Assembly: GCA_964016985.1 (NCBI GenBank)
Contig: OZ024828.1
Coordinates: 1,761,701-1,825,700, forward strand
Direction of reading: 5' to 3'
From: Anodontia alba
Taxonomy: Eukaryota > Mollusca > Bivalvia > Lucinida > Lucinidae
Length of the DNA stretch: 64,000 bases
A model generated the notes under the pieces. The model was given only the letters and a program-made list of their open reading frames with translations, was not told where the DNA came from and did not search any database. The first letter of the stretch is position 1; every line of letters starts with the position of its first letter. This document shows, one piece after another, positions 47,200-58,083 of the stretch. A program made the translations under genes and the position numbers.

Positions 47200-48065
47200 T
47201 AGGGCTGTCACGATAAACCAGAGGTCGGTATATTGCAATATAGACCCGAGCCGATATGGTACCACGATATCTAAATTATGTACCGGTAATAACGGTTTTT
47301 AGTTGACCACGATATATTGCTTGATTTACTTCAGCATTTGTTTGAAGTGAACTGACAGAGTAGTCTTTGGCTTGTTTTTGTTTTTCAATTAAAAGAAGTA
47401 GCTCAAACAAATGTGAACATTTTAATTAAAAAATGTGTTGAAAATACAAAAGGAAAATCCAGTTGACTAGTTATTCAAGTAACTCATCCATCAAAAGATC
47501 TATGATGTGGCGAGCAATGGATCTTGTGATTGCAGAGGCACAGACTGAATGAAATGGATATTTTGAGGCAGCACTAAGCATCCCAATAAGAGTGGGCTGC
47601 ACCTTCTTGATTTCTGCTGGTTTAAGAGAAAGTGTTGGGATTGTAACTGGACTTTCATGAGTTTCCTCTACTTTTACTTTGGTTTTTGAAGTGGCGGATG
47701 GATGGTGCTGATTGAGATGGGACGATAGATTTGTTGTTCCTCCACAGTATTTGACTGACTGATCACAGTGCCTACAGACCGCAACGTTTTCAACAGGCTT
47801 CTGTGTCTGCTTATTCATTTTAATCCAAAAATGGCCCCACACATCATTTTTTGCCTTTTTGGTAGGCACAAGTTGAAAATGATTGTTTTCAGCCATGCTG
47901 TTTTGTTTTTTTTATGGAAACATTTCAGACATTTCGGATTGTTCGGAATGTTTAGGTGCAACTAAAAACTGGTATTACCAGTACATAATTTAGATATCGC
48001 AGTACCGTATCTGCTCGGGTCTATATTGCAATATACCGATCTACCCGTTTATCGTGACAGCCCTA
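47200..48065 (-). mobile_element. Short hAT-type element with about 100-bp inverted ends
   Basis: TAGGGCTGTCACGATAAA at the left and its complement at the right. The complementarity continues inward for about 100 bp (AGGTCGGTATATTGCAATAT, CCGAGC, GATATCTAAATTATGTAC). No convincing 8-bp target duplication is visible. Confidence 0.75.
47471..47896 (-). CDS. BED zinc-finger protein of a hAT element, no transposase domain
   Basis: A 141-codon ORF from the ATG at 47896. Residues 18-66 form a BED finger: VWGHFW, CRHC, then NLSSHLNQHH, giving a C2H2 set (Cys41, Cys44, His60, His65). BED fingers are the DNA-binding domain of hAT transposases and ZBED proteins. After a Ser/Thr/Lys linker the ORF ends ..ITRSIARHIIDLLMDELLE-stop. 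The dimerisation and catalytic RNase H-like parts of a hAT transposase (normally 500 or more residues) are absent. It fills the interior of the element at 47200-48065. It could be a deletion derivative that still binds the ends. Confidence 0.75.
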   Translation of the reverse strand: MAENNHFQLVPTKKAKNDVWGHFWIKMNKQTQKPVENVAVCRHCDQSVKYCGGTTNLSSHLNQHHPSATSKTKVKVEETHESPVTIPTLSLKPAEIKKVQPTLIGMLSAASKYPFHSVCASAITRSIARHIIDLLMDELLE

Positions 48066-48074
48066 GATTATAAC

Positions 48075-48165
48075 ATCTAGTTTGTGTTGAGGTTTTATGG
48101 CCCAGTCAACCCAATGGGGTCATGTCGAGCACAGTCAATTTACCTAACCACACATTTACTTCAAG
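48075..48165 (-). repeat. SINE tail fragment
   Basis: TTTGTGTTGAGGTTTTATGG, CCCAGTCAACCCAATGGGG and CCTAACCACAC in family order, truncated. It lies 10 bp from the hAT element end. Confidence 0.7.
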
Positions 48166-48289
48166 CATGCCCAATGTGCCGGCAAACAATTTCTTATCTT
48201 GTATTTGCTGGGGATTATTATTAAAAAGGATTTATAGGACTTTGCCAATTGTCATTAGTTTTTGTGACAAGTGATATTATATTTTCACT

Positions 48290-48540
48290 CTGGAAACTGG
48301 CTCATTGATGATGTCATCGTCATCGGTTGGACCAATTCAGATTTCAAAATTTCTAGATCCCTGCCTGTACTAAGGTAAGCTACCCACAATTCGACCACAC
48401 TCGGTTTCCGGAAATGGAAGCGGCCGCGAGATTTGCGCATGTGTTGTTGCGTCATGACGTCAATGTAAACTATTGGAAATCCCATGAGTCTCTGAACACG
48501 TATATCCCTAAATGCGCTTCAAACCTGTAAGTATTATGTT
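48290..48540. promoter_or_regulatory. CpG-dense segment with perfect CRE, candidate promoter / first exon
   Basis: Within about 130 bp there are eleven CpG, a NotI-type GCGGCCGC, an ETS-like TTTCCGGAAA, TGCGCATG (half of an NRF-1-type site) and TGACGTCA at 48455-48462. On the plus strand two good splice donors follow (AAGGTAAGC near 48375, CCTGTAAGT near 48528). On the minus strand it lies 8.7 kb upstream of the LEM start exon and could supply its 5' UTR exon. Function is inferred from composition only. Confidence 0.4.
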
Positions 48541-49796
48541 TATTTTTTTCTTATTTTAGTCTTTTAATTGCTTTTTCATTGAATTATGTCATAATAAACA
48601 ACCTGTTCATTCAAAATATTCATAAAAAACCGAGATGTGATCGTCTGTCACTATTTACATTCATTCGGAATACCTCGGATATGAGGTACAAGTTATTGCC
48701 CATTTCAAAAAATTAAAAGTATGGAAGCTTAATAGTATAATGTTTTTTTACTTAGGCCAAAAAAAAAAAAAAAAATACCTACGTTTCCTATTACATGGCC
48801 AAAGAAATAGGGTCAGTAGGTAGGCTTTTCTTTCTTTTCTTTTTTTTTCTTTTTTTGATACACCCAGATTAGACTGTTCTAGATAGAGCATTCTGATCAG
48901 GGTTTATATTGTTTGTTATTCTCCCTCTAATCTTTCTGAAGGTATAAGAAAAAGGTAAAAATGAATATCCCATGCTGTGCTTACTTGCATCTTCACCACT
49001 AAATAAACCAACCATTCAACTATGTCAAGGTGATTTCCGGACATGCTCAAATTTTGAGTCAACACCAGTGAAGTGACAGATTTTCTCCAATTTAATAAGG
49101 ATGACAGGAGCAGGCCATATCTTTTGGGATCAGCTTATTTTAAGCTCTACTGTGTTTACAGTCACAACTTAACATGTATTTTGAAGTATAGTTAAGCGAT
49201 CGAGTATCAGTTTAGTCCAAATCAGAGCCTACTCACTTTCCCCTACCTCTGCCTGGCCAAAGCAGACAAGGTCGTCCCTTTTTGTGGTACTGGATGAAAT
49301 GTTGCCAAATGTTGCGCATACAAAGTGTATGGGGATATGAGTTCAAGCATTTAATGCCTGCAAGATGCGAACATTTGTTAAAATCAACCGAGAGGATGGG
49401 GGCTGCCATTTTGTGGTATAACGATCTACCGAACAGAATTACACTAATAAATGACGGTATCGCTTTCACGGTTGCAGTAATGGATGAGCAGCACTGAAAC
49501 TTACCAAAACTAACCAAAATTAACCGAAACTTCTGAATATGATTTTGCGGCCTGGAAAAAAAGATCGGAGTTGATGGTAAAATATTAGGGTCGGTCGGGT
49601 TACAGGAAACACAGCTTTTTTTTTTTTTTTTTTGGCCTTATTCAAATTTAATGTACCAAAGTTCTATTTCGTTTCAATTCAGTATGTATAGTAAATACTG
49701 TTCAAATGTGGTAGTTGTAAGGAGAGGTGATAACTTCCTCTGTCCATGCTGCCAGTAATTGACATGTCTTCTAGAAAATAGTGAAAAAACGAATCT
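48541..49796. other. No recognised gene
   Basis: A and T runs at 48759-48776 and 49616-49634. ORFs on both strands at 49233-49517 overlap without recognisable domains. Confidence 0.4.
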
Positions 49797-50084
49797 CAGG
49801 GTTCATACATTTAGGACTGATCAAAATTCCTTGACTATTCCCTGACATTTGCCTGAAACAAATTCAAATTTTCCTGACAGTATTGGAGCCAAAACTTTAT
49901 GAATTTAGCAAAAAAGATACATCGGGACCAAACATCACAGCTTCATCTGGCTGAAATGTAAAATTCCCTGACATTTCCCTGACATTTTTGCAAAATTTCA
50001 TTTTTCCCTGACACATCACAAGAATTTCCTGATAATTCCCTAACCTTGAAAAAAATTAAATTTCCCTGACGTGTATGAACCCTG
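49797..50084. mobile_element. hAT-type MITE with CAGGGTTCATACA ends
   Basis: CAGGGTTCATACA at the left and TGTATGAACCCTG at the right. Inside, TTCCCTGACATTT is repeated several times. No clear target duplication. Confidence 0.7.
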
Positions 50085-51538
50085 AGGATGTATATTCGTT
50101 ACTGCAGTCTTTGAGAAATCTTTTCTACTGATGCAGGACAGCTGTCAGAAAGACTGTAATCTTTTGCAGGACAGACAAGTATCCCTAAGACTGAAGGCAT
50201 ATTTGTTGTCAGAATATTATTTTCTTTGCTAAGATTCATAGGACATTTGTCAGACAGACTAAAAGCTTTTGCAGGACAAAATGAAAAAATGCCAGTTTTG
50301 TCAGGCAGTCCTGTACTTTTCGCGAAGACTGTACTGTTTTACAATTTTACCTTTTAAATAACAATTTGTTTATTAAAAACAACTTCCTGTTGAAATATTC
50401 TTAGTAGGGGGTCAACCACTTTGCTCATCTGAGGTATTTCCAGCGAGAGATGAAGTAATTACTTTACTTACACAAAGGTAAGAAGATGTTAATTTAAAAA
50501 AACTACTTATCCTATTTATTTCTCCCCCGCTAGTTGTAAATGGGATGACACTAATTGCGCATCGTCGAAAACCGGGTGTGACATCATTAGACAAATGACA
50601 GGTCAGGTGGTTAAATATGGCGCCCTCTAAAGCACGTTGACAAGTTTACTGAGGAAAAAAAAAGTTTATGAGCTGAGGATGAATAAATATTGCATGATTC
50701 AGATGTAGAAAGGTATTTCTTTGATTGTTGATTCGGTCCATAATTACATCGTCAAAATGTACATCGTTGAAAACCAGCCATGGCGACAGGCTGTTCGAAT
50801 TCTGTATTATTCTAGGGAAGAAACACCAGTTCCGACAGTTTGCAAGCCTGAAATGATTTTGGGTGAATTTTTCTACTAGTCTACATGGGAAATCAGGTCC
50901 AGCTTTTCAACCTGTCAGTTTTGACAGCATGCTCTAGCTGCTTTTCTTCTGTCCACCAACTTTTCAGCTTTTGTTTATCTTTCGTCTGCATTTAGTGGTA
51001 TGCCCGTATCTAAACAGTACCAAAGTTCATATTGTTTACGGTGTTAGTGGCCCATGAATCCTTATTATATTCAAACTACGTTTGGATTACGACTGACAAT
51101 GAGGATCTGATGACGACATAAACGGAAACCGAAAGTTATCACTTTTCGCGACACAGAGTACGGACAATAATGTAAAATACTTTTTGACATTTCTTGGAAA
51201 AGTATAAAGATATAGTATAAAAATATATAATCAGTTTGGGGAAGCATATACCCTATCCAACGCCTAGCTGTTTCCTATTTTACTTTCTGTTTTTCGCACC
51301 AAGTTTCCACTTCCACTTTCGTGAAAACGCAAAATATAGTAGTCCAAACCAATTAAAATACGTCTTCCAAAAAATTGGCGGCAGCGTCCATACTATTTTA
51401 GTACGTTTACTTTCATTGGATAAATCTTCATATATTATCCAATCAAAATTTTATCTCATTTAACTAGCCCAATATCTGTCGTGTTCATACGCAAAACGGC
51501 CCTGAACTAAAACGGCCACAAGAAGTAGACCCGATTTT
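50085..51538. other. No recognised gene
   Basis: Mixed AT-rich sequence. A small CpG-containing patch at 50545-50640 includes TGACATCA and GGCGCC and could be regulatory, but nothing links it to an exon. Confidence 0.35.
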
Positions 51539-51639
51539 GGGTCAGAGCATTCCTTGGACCAAATCACTTGGACCATTGAGCTTGGACTGGTCCAAGTGAT
51601 TATCAGTTGGACCAAATGCGGTCCTACTGATCACCGCAG

Positions 51640-52230
51640 GACACCGCCAGACACCACAGGACACCGCAAGACACCTTTATTTACTATAAAATACCCACCA
51701 GATGAAATAAAAATACCTTTCAATGCGTAAAAATATTAAAATAAACAAATATTACTTATATTCCAGTCTCATATATTTGGAGTACACATATAGATATTTA
51801 TTATCGGAAGTTCGCTCTACCTGTATCGGACACCACAGGACATATTTATTTACTATAAAATACCCCCAGATGAAATAAAAATGCCGTACAATGCATAGAA
51901 ATAATAAAATAAACAAATATTACTTGTATTCCAGTCTCTTATATTGGCCAAAGATACCTTATGTCTTTGGAGTACACATATTTATTATCGGAGGTCGCTC
52001 TACCTGTATAGGACACCGCAGGACATATTTATTTACTATAAAATACACCGCCTCCCAGATGAAATAAAAAATGCCGTACAATGCATAGAAATAATAAAAT
52101 AAACAAATATTACTTGTATTCCAGTCTCTTATATTGGCCAAAGTTACCTTATGGCTTTGAAGTACACATCGAAGGTCGCTCTCTACATGTAATGGACACT
52201 GCAGGACATATTTAGCACAGATACCTATTA
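51640..52230. repeat. Subterminal repeats of the MULE
   Basis: After CAGGACACC iterations, three units of about 180 bp carry TTTATTTACTATAAAATACC, AAACAAATATTACTTRTATT and GGAGTACACATA. Right-side CCTGCGGTGTCCTGTGG repeats at 54738-54790 are the complement of the first part. Confidence 0.75.
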
Positions 52231-52876
52231 GTAATATCCATACACGCGTAAAAGGTATAATATGAAAACACAAAAGCGGCTCATTATGGAACTTATTTAT
52301 TCTGGATTTAATTTAAAGTTCCTTATTACAAGTTTCAACATGCCCATTTGTTAAACTTGCTGAATTATGGTAAAAAGTCCCACCGCTCTTGTGTTTGTCC
52401 GTGCGTCTGCCCATCCACCCTTTTTCCTAATTTGATTTCAAGGGTTACAAGTATAATTATCTTAAAACTCTTTAATGTCTGTCAATTGTCAGTAATTGCT
52501 TACTATGAGAACACCCGCAAGCTTGTTTGCTGATTACTTAATGATATACCGCCTAATCCGTTTAACACCAACAAACAAACTGACGCATGCTGTTGATAGA
52601 TGTCACCACAAAGTTGATGATGATATTGTTTATTCTGCGAAGATGGTCGTTTTAGCTATTTTTCTATTTAAATCATATTAAAAGTATATAACTATTAATC
52701 TAGATTGAACATGAAATCCTGTAAATTAAATTTTGCACAAAAGAGCAGCAATAATTTAACCTCACCCGCCCATCAAATATTCATGTAATCTACGCTCAGG
52801 ATTTAATTATACTGGTCACTTAGGGTAACTATAATCAGCTCCGATTGGCACCTGAGCAAATAATTGCACTCAACAT

Positions 52877-53667
52877 ATAGCCACTGAAATAGACAATGAG
52901 GTAGAGGCTGTTGAGCTACGATTGTCAAAAGATATTGAATTCGGAACCGATGATGAAAAAGCTTTGACTAAGGCCATTGATTATGTCTTTCCATCAGCCA
53001 CACGATTGCTATGTACCAAACATCTGAAAGACAATGTCAAACATTATTTACAGAACAATGTTGGAATGGACAAAGGCTTAAGGGAAAATGCTATGAGCCG
53101 GATCTTTGGTGAAGATATGCCAACATCACCAATGATTTCGAATCAAGATCTGAGGACCTCAAACAGTCTATGCATGAAAACTATCCAAGATTTGAAACAT
53201 ACTTTGACAAATATTTAAAAGACAGACTGAAACAGTATGTTTTCGAACCATGCAGAGAGGACTCAGTGAGAAAAAACTGGACGAATAACAATGCGGAATC
53301 AATCAATATTCACAAATTGGCTGTAGACTGGAAACCACAGGGAGCTAGGGAACTCATTGAAAAGATTTACTCCGTCACAGAGCTCCATTTTCTTGATTAT
53401 AGAAGCGCGCTGCACGATGATCGGAATTACAGACTTACCCAGGCTAATTCCCAATATCGTGTAGCAGATGTTCTGTGGAGGTGTAAATCAGAAGCCCAGA
53501 AAAAAGAGTTGTTCCTTAACTTCCTGAAAGACTCCAAGACACGAAAAAGGAAATACATTGAGTCCACAGATGGGAAATTCTCTGTTGTGGCAAAAGCACA
53601 GACAAAGGCCACAAAGGCAGGTCAATCCAAACGGCCAAGAAGTGAACGGGCTATAAGCAAACGATGA
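52877..53667 (+). pseudogene. MULE transposase, C-terminal part, frameshifted
   Basis: Two open segments join by a frame change near 53120-53165. The first has FGTDDEKALTKAIDYVFPSA and CTKHLKDN, which resemble the catalytic-Asp and CxxH region of MULE-domain transposases. The second has FETYFDKYLKDRLKQYVFEP and WTNNNAESIN, and a basic C-terminus ending KRPRSERAISKR. The N-terminal DNA-binding part and first catalytic Asp are not found, so this is a remnant. The family call rests on motif recognition and on the MULE-type ends around it. Confidence 0.65.
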
Positions 53668-54737
53668 TTATAGAGTTGAAGCTGTGTTACAGAGCATGGT
53701 TCAACCATCGCTTTTCCTCGTCGGGAGCACAGCTTTTTGACTTGTTTGAAGAGAAGTCTTAATTAAGCATTCAGGCTACAAATATAAAGGGGATTTAATT
53801 CTGGTGGGACAGGCGAAAATTTCAATATCAATGAGCCATAACAGATATTTTTTCAACTGCAGATACATGCTGGAACCTCAAGCCTAATTCAAGCTTTTCT
53901 TCAGTTTCCATATATGTTTTAAAGTCAATTAGATCAAAACATGGATAAAAATTAAATGACAATAAAAAGAATAGACATAGAAAAAAAAATAAAAAGAAAA
54001 AAAAATCAAAACAAAATATAAGACAAAAAGAAAAAACAGAGAAAAAAAAATAACATAAAAAATAAAAAAAAAAAAAAAAAAAAAAAACACAGACAAACAA
54101 AAAAATAAACAACAATAAAAAAAAAAAGAGGCTGGTAAATGGCTGTCATCAAAATGTTTGACAATTTTGGTGATAGCAAGTCCTAGTCAAACCTCCACGA
54201 GTCGCAAATTGAATTGCAGGCATTTGCTGCTATGCAATTACACTTGCGCGGTGCCAGCTGGAAACTAAGGATAAAATTTTATCGTTAGATAATATTTTAT
54301 CCTTGGGCTAACGTGACAGGTCGCATATAATGTAAAATGAAAATAATTTTGTAACAACAAACCATAGAAACAATTTCCAATATTTAACACTGTGATATTC
54401 ATTGATATTCATACTGAGGCAAAACCATACCATATTGACCAATTATTTTTCAGCAATGTCTATTCAAAGTACTATAGTTTAGTTTAATTTAAACATATTT
54501 TATTGCCTCAAATAGCAATGGGGTTGGGCTACAAGTTCTAACAACATTAGTTACAGCCCGCCCCCTACAACATATAAACAATTACAACATGGCAAACATG
54601 TATATAGATATAGCTATTAGAATACATAATTATTTTTGTAACGTGATAGATAGATAGATAGATAGTACTATAAAAGATATAAAATACACTTTTACACAGT
54701 TTTAAGTCAAAATGTATCAGATATATAGAAAATAAAG
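53668..54737. other. MULE interior: A-rich low complexity and AT-rich sequence
   Basis: 53970-54128 is almost pure A with scattered G/C/T (its minus strand gives a false Phe-rich ORF). A (GATA)n run is at 54645-54664. No gene. Confidence 0.7.
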
Positions 54738-54844
54738 GTGTCCTGCGGTGTCCTGTGGTATCCTGCGGTGTCCTGTGGTGTCCTGCGGTGATAAGAGTGA
54801 CCCGACCAAATGGGGTGTATTCCTTGGGCCAATTCCAGTTGGAC

Positions 54845-54964
54845 CAAAAAAGGTAAGAGAAAAGTCCAGGGAGTGCCACAATCACAAATCGCAGCCCTTC
54901 CCAGACCCCAAGAGGAAGAGGAAACCGACAAATCTAAACAAGCACAAACCGAACAAACGTACCC
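54845..54964 (-). repeat. Retroelement 3' region fragment, inverted
   Basis: GGTAAGAGAAAAGTCCAGGG through CAAACCGAACAAACGTAC is the complement of the end of the element at 55930-56060. It is fused directly to the reverse-transcriptase fragment that follows. Confidence 0.75.
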
Positions 54965-55482
54965 ATTTTGATTTTGATATAGTCAATTTCCCTTTTCTGG
55001 ATGGCGATGTCCCCCGGCGTACCTCATATGGGGTATACATATCTCAACTTATAAGATTCGCCAGAGCTTCTTCAAATCTTAATGACTTTAACTACCGTAA
55101 TAAAGCCCTTACTGCCAAACTTCTTAGGCAGGGCTATCGTTGTTTTAAACTTCGTAAGGCGTTTTCGAAATTTTATCGCAGACACAGTGCCTTGTTAGAA
55201 AAATATAGCGTCAGTCTGAAAACACTTCTGCAACAAGGTATATCGGAACCCGAATTTTACGGTGACTTAGTGTACAGATTTAGAAAAATTGTAGGTAAAT
55301 CTAACTTTTCGGAGCAATTCAGAAAACTTATTGACCGTTTTAAAAGAATTGGCTATAGCCTGGATATTATGCGGCAGACTGCATGCCTAGTTGTCAATTC
55401 AATCATTGTTGATGGCTATGCTTCACTCTTTAATTGCACGACGGCGGTTCGGGCCTCAGACCCAATGACGGCCTCTTCGTAA
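54965..55482 (+). pseudogene. Reverse transcriptase C-terminal fragment, copy 1
   Basis: Open to a stop at 55480-55482. It reads FDFDIVNFPFLDGDVP, SYGVYISQLIRFAR, GYRCFKLRKAFSKFYRRHS and SLKTLLQQGISEPEFYGDL. This is the conserved region just after the catalytic YLDD of a retroelement reverse transcriptase common in aquatic invertebrates. The palm and fingers are missing and the 5' side is an inverted 3'-end piece, so the copy is dead. The clade is not settled (Penelope-like and DIRS-like both considered). Confidence 0.7.
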
Positions 55483-56070
55483 AACTTTAACCAGTGGGTT
55501 GGGGCTTGACGATATGTCTTTGGCTTGGCCCGCCGTGGTTCAACTATTGGTTTTCATTTACTCTGGCATACAGTAGAATTAGCCATGAGTACTCGTCTTT
55601 GTTTATTATAGTGATTAATTTGATTTTTATGTTTTGGCTTTGATGCATTGACTGAGTTGGGAGCCTTTATGCGAACTGAATTTTTATGTATTTTTGTATA
55701 AAGAGTAGCATCGGGACCCAGGATGAAGTTAGCTAGCTGTAAAAGTGCTTTAAACCTCCCGGTGGTTTGCTCTACCGACCGTTCTAAGGCGGTGGTCCCG
55801 GTGTTAGTCTTACTCCTTGTTGCTTTGTGGTTTATTCTACGAGGCGATTTGTTGTATGTCTTTCCGTGTGTCATTTTGTTCTTGTGTTTTTCAGTCCTTT
55901 TAGTATTGCGATTACCTCGCTTGGGGAAGAGAGAGCTAATCTTAGTGCTTTTCGTACGTTTGTTCGGTTTGTGCTTGTTTAGATTTGTCGGTTTCCTTTT
56001 CCTCTTGGGGTCTGGGAAGGGCTGCGGTTTGTGATTGTGGCACTCCCTGGACTTTTCTCTTACTTTTTTT
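55483..56070 (+). repeat. Retroelement 3' region, copy a
   Basis: Follows the reverse-transcriptase stop. It begins AACTTTAACCAGTGGGTTGG and ends GTGGCACTCCCTGGACTTTT and CTCTTAC. Both strands are open over long stretches: the plus strand is hydrophobic (55723-56034) and the minus strand very basic (55554-55874). Confidence 0.75.
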
Positions 56071-56172
56071 TTACCATCAATTGGTAGGCTATTCTCACTT
56101 ATTTTGTTTTTAACCCCTGTTACAAAATGCAGTTTGCAGTAACTTGAGTTAAAGCCCTGTATTCATTGTACT

Positions 56173-56697
56173 CTTACGACATGAAAGTCGTAACAAAGGA
56201 ATGAAGCATAGCTGAAAAAATTTCCACGCCTGTCGTGGGAATCGAACCCGGTCCTCCCGGTTAAAAATCCAATGCTCTAACCACTGAGCCAAAGAGTCGA
56301 CTTCCTGACGCAGTGGTCAGAGATTGAATATATACCTGTAAGCTATGCGTAATCTGCCAAGGCAGATACTCGAAGGTAGGAATGCTAGGCCGTAACACTC
56401 CCCATTTTCAAGGATGTCATCTTTTATGATGACGTGAAGCTATTTTCGGCGTATAAAGTCCTATCCCGGGCGAGCACCCATCTTACGACATGAAAGTCGT
56501 AACAAAGGAATGAAGCATAGTTGAAAAAAATTTCCACGCCTGTCGTGGAAATCGAACCCGGTCCTCCCGATTAAAAATCCAATGCTCTAACCACTGAGCC
56601 AAAGAGTCGACTCCCTGACGCAGTGGTCAGAGTTTGAATATATACCTGCAAGCTAAGGCAGATAATCGAAGGTAGGAATGCTAGGCCGTAACAGTAC
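56173..56697 (-). repeat. Tandem pair of 309-bp units with a tRNA-like core
   Basis: CTTACGACATGAAAGTCGTAA starts each unit (56173, 56482). Within each, on the minus strand, TGGCTCAGTGG (A box) and GGTTCGATTCC (B box) frame a TTT anticodon-like loop (56224-56301 and 56533-56611). The T stem is mispaired and the acceptor stem does not close, so these are tRNA-derived repeats rather than working tRNA-Lys genes. A partial third copy is at about 56993-57062. Confidence 0.75.
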
Positions 56698-56800
56698 CAA
56701 ATCACCAAGTGATTATCAGTCGGACCAAATGAGGTGTATTCTTTGGACCAATTTCAGTTGGACTAGGTCATAACTACCTGTTGGACAAATATTAAACTAC
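56698..56800 (+). repeat. Internal copy of the composite's terminal repeat
   Basis: AAGTGATTATCAGTCGGACC, GGTGTATTCTTTGGACCAAT and ACTACCTGTTGGAC match the terminus at 61975-62060 in complement. Confidence 0.7.
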
Positions 56801-57112
56801 ATTTTTACAACGTATCTATATAAACTGTACTTATTTTATTTTATTTTTTATTATTATTATTTTTTTACTTTTGCTAAAACAATTTAAATAGAGATAATTT
56901 TGTATTTTCAAAAGAATTATTATATTTTGTGAAGCCTAAGATATTTTTACACTACAATCATCTTTTTTGACATTTAAATGTTTCAAGGCTTAGACTCCCT
57001 GACGAAGTGGTCAGAGATTGAATATATACCTGCAAGCTATGCGTAAGTCGTAACAAAGGAATTTTAGATTACATAAATGCGTAAGTCATTTTCTTTTTTT
57101 TTTTAAACTTCA

Positions 57113-57805
57113 AGATACCTTGACGATTTATTAAATATTGACAATATTTACTTTGACCAAATGGTTGACCGGATACAGAACTCCAATTAAATAGAGCAAA
57201 TTCTTCCGATACCGAGGCACCTTTTTTGGATTTAAATCTATGTATATCTAATGGTACAGTTTCCACCAAAATTTATGATAAACGGGACGATTTTGATTTT
57301 GATATAGTCAATTTCCCTTTTCTGGATGGCGATGTCCCCCGGCATACCTCATATGGGGTATACATATCTCAACTTATAAGATTCGCCAGAGCTTCTTCAA
57401 ATCTTAATGACTTTAACTACCGTAATAAAGCCCTTACTGCCAAACTTCTTTGGTAGGGCTATCGTTATTTTAAACTTCGTAAGGCGTTTTCGAAATTTTA
57501 TCGCAGACACAGTGCCTTGTTAGAAAAATATAGCGTCAGTCTGAAAACACTTCTGCAACAAGGTATATTGGAACCCGAATTTTACGGTGACAGTGTACAG
57601 ATTTAGAAAAATTGTAGGTAAATCTAACTTTTCGGAGCAATTCAGAAAACTTATTGACCGTTTTAAAAGAATTGGCTATAGCCTGGATATTATGCGGCAG
57701 ACTGCATGCCTAGTTGTCAACCCAATCATTGTTGATGGCTATGCTTCGCTCTTTAATTGCACGAGGGCGGTTCGGGCCTTAGACTCAATGACGGCCTCTT
57801 CGTAA
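57113..57805 (+). pseudogene. Reverse transcriptase fragment with YLDD, copy 2
   Basis: RYLDDLLNIDNIYFDQMVDR at 57113-57172 contains the catalytic YxDD. A frame change near 57185 leads to PFLDLNLCISNG and then the same region as copy 1. A stop interrupts at KLLW (about 57454) and a 2-nt loss near 57590 shifts the frame. It is dead, but it shows more of the palm than copy 1. Confidence 0.75.
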
Positions 57806-58083
57806 AACTTTAACCAGTGGGTTGGGGCTTGACGATATGTCTTTGGCTTGGCCCGCCGTGGTTCAACTATTGGTTTTCATTTACTCTGGCATATAGTAGA
57901 ATTAGCCATGAGTACTCGTCTTTGTTTATTATAGTGATTAATTTGATTTTTATGTTTTCGCTTTGATGCATTGACTGAGTTGGGAGCCTTTATGCGAACC
58001 GAATTTTTATGTATTTATGTATTAAGAGTAGCATCGGGACCCACGGTGAAATTAGCTAGCTGTAAAAGTGCTTTAACCACCTC
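57806..58083 (+). repeat. Retroelement 3' region, copy b, truncated at a C-rich tract
   Basis: Nearly identical to the start of 55483-56070, breaking off after AGCTAGCTGTAAAAGTGCTT into a run of C. Confidence 0.8.

Larger units (their letters stand above)
51619..54803 (+). mobile_element. MULE (Mutator-like) transposon with 9-bp target duplication
   Basis: GACCAAATG lies at 51610-51618 and 54804-54812. The inverted ends read CGGTCCTACTGATCACCG and, in complement, GGGTCACTCTTATCACCG, followed on both sides by iterated CAGGACACC repeats. A 9-bp duplication is the signature of Mutator-type insertion and agrees with the MULE-like ORF inside. Confidence 0.85.

Noticed and set aside
47192..48073. 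8-bp target duplication for the hAT element
   Set aside because: The flanks CTATTAAT and GATTATAA do not match, so no duplication is claimed.
49233..49517. Overlapping ORFs on both strands
   Set aside because: Neither has recognisable motifs, and the plus-strand reading (LPNRITLINDG) is too short to assign to a retroelement.
53828..54115. Phe-rich minus-strand ORF
   Set aside because: It is a translation of A-rich low-complexity DNA inside the MULE.
54748..54964. N-terminal part of the 244-codon ORF as a real protein start
   Set aside because: Its first codons lie in the MULE terminal repeats and the composite terminus, followed by an inverted retroelement end. Only the part from 54965 is coding-derived.
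56224..56611. Two tRNA-Lys genes
   Set aside because: A and B boxes are intact, but the T stem is mispaired and the acceptor arms do not pair.
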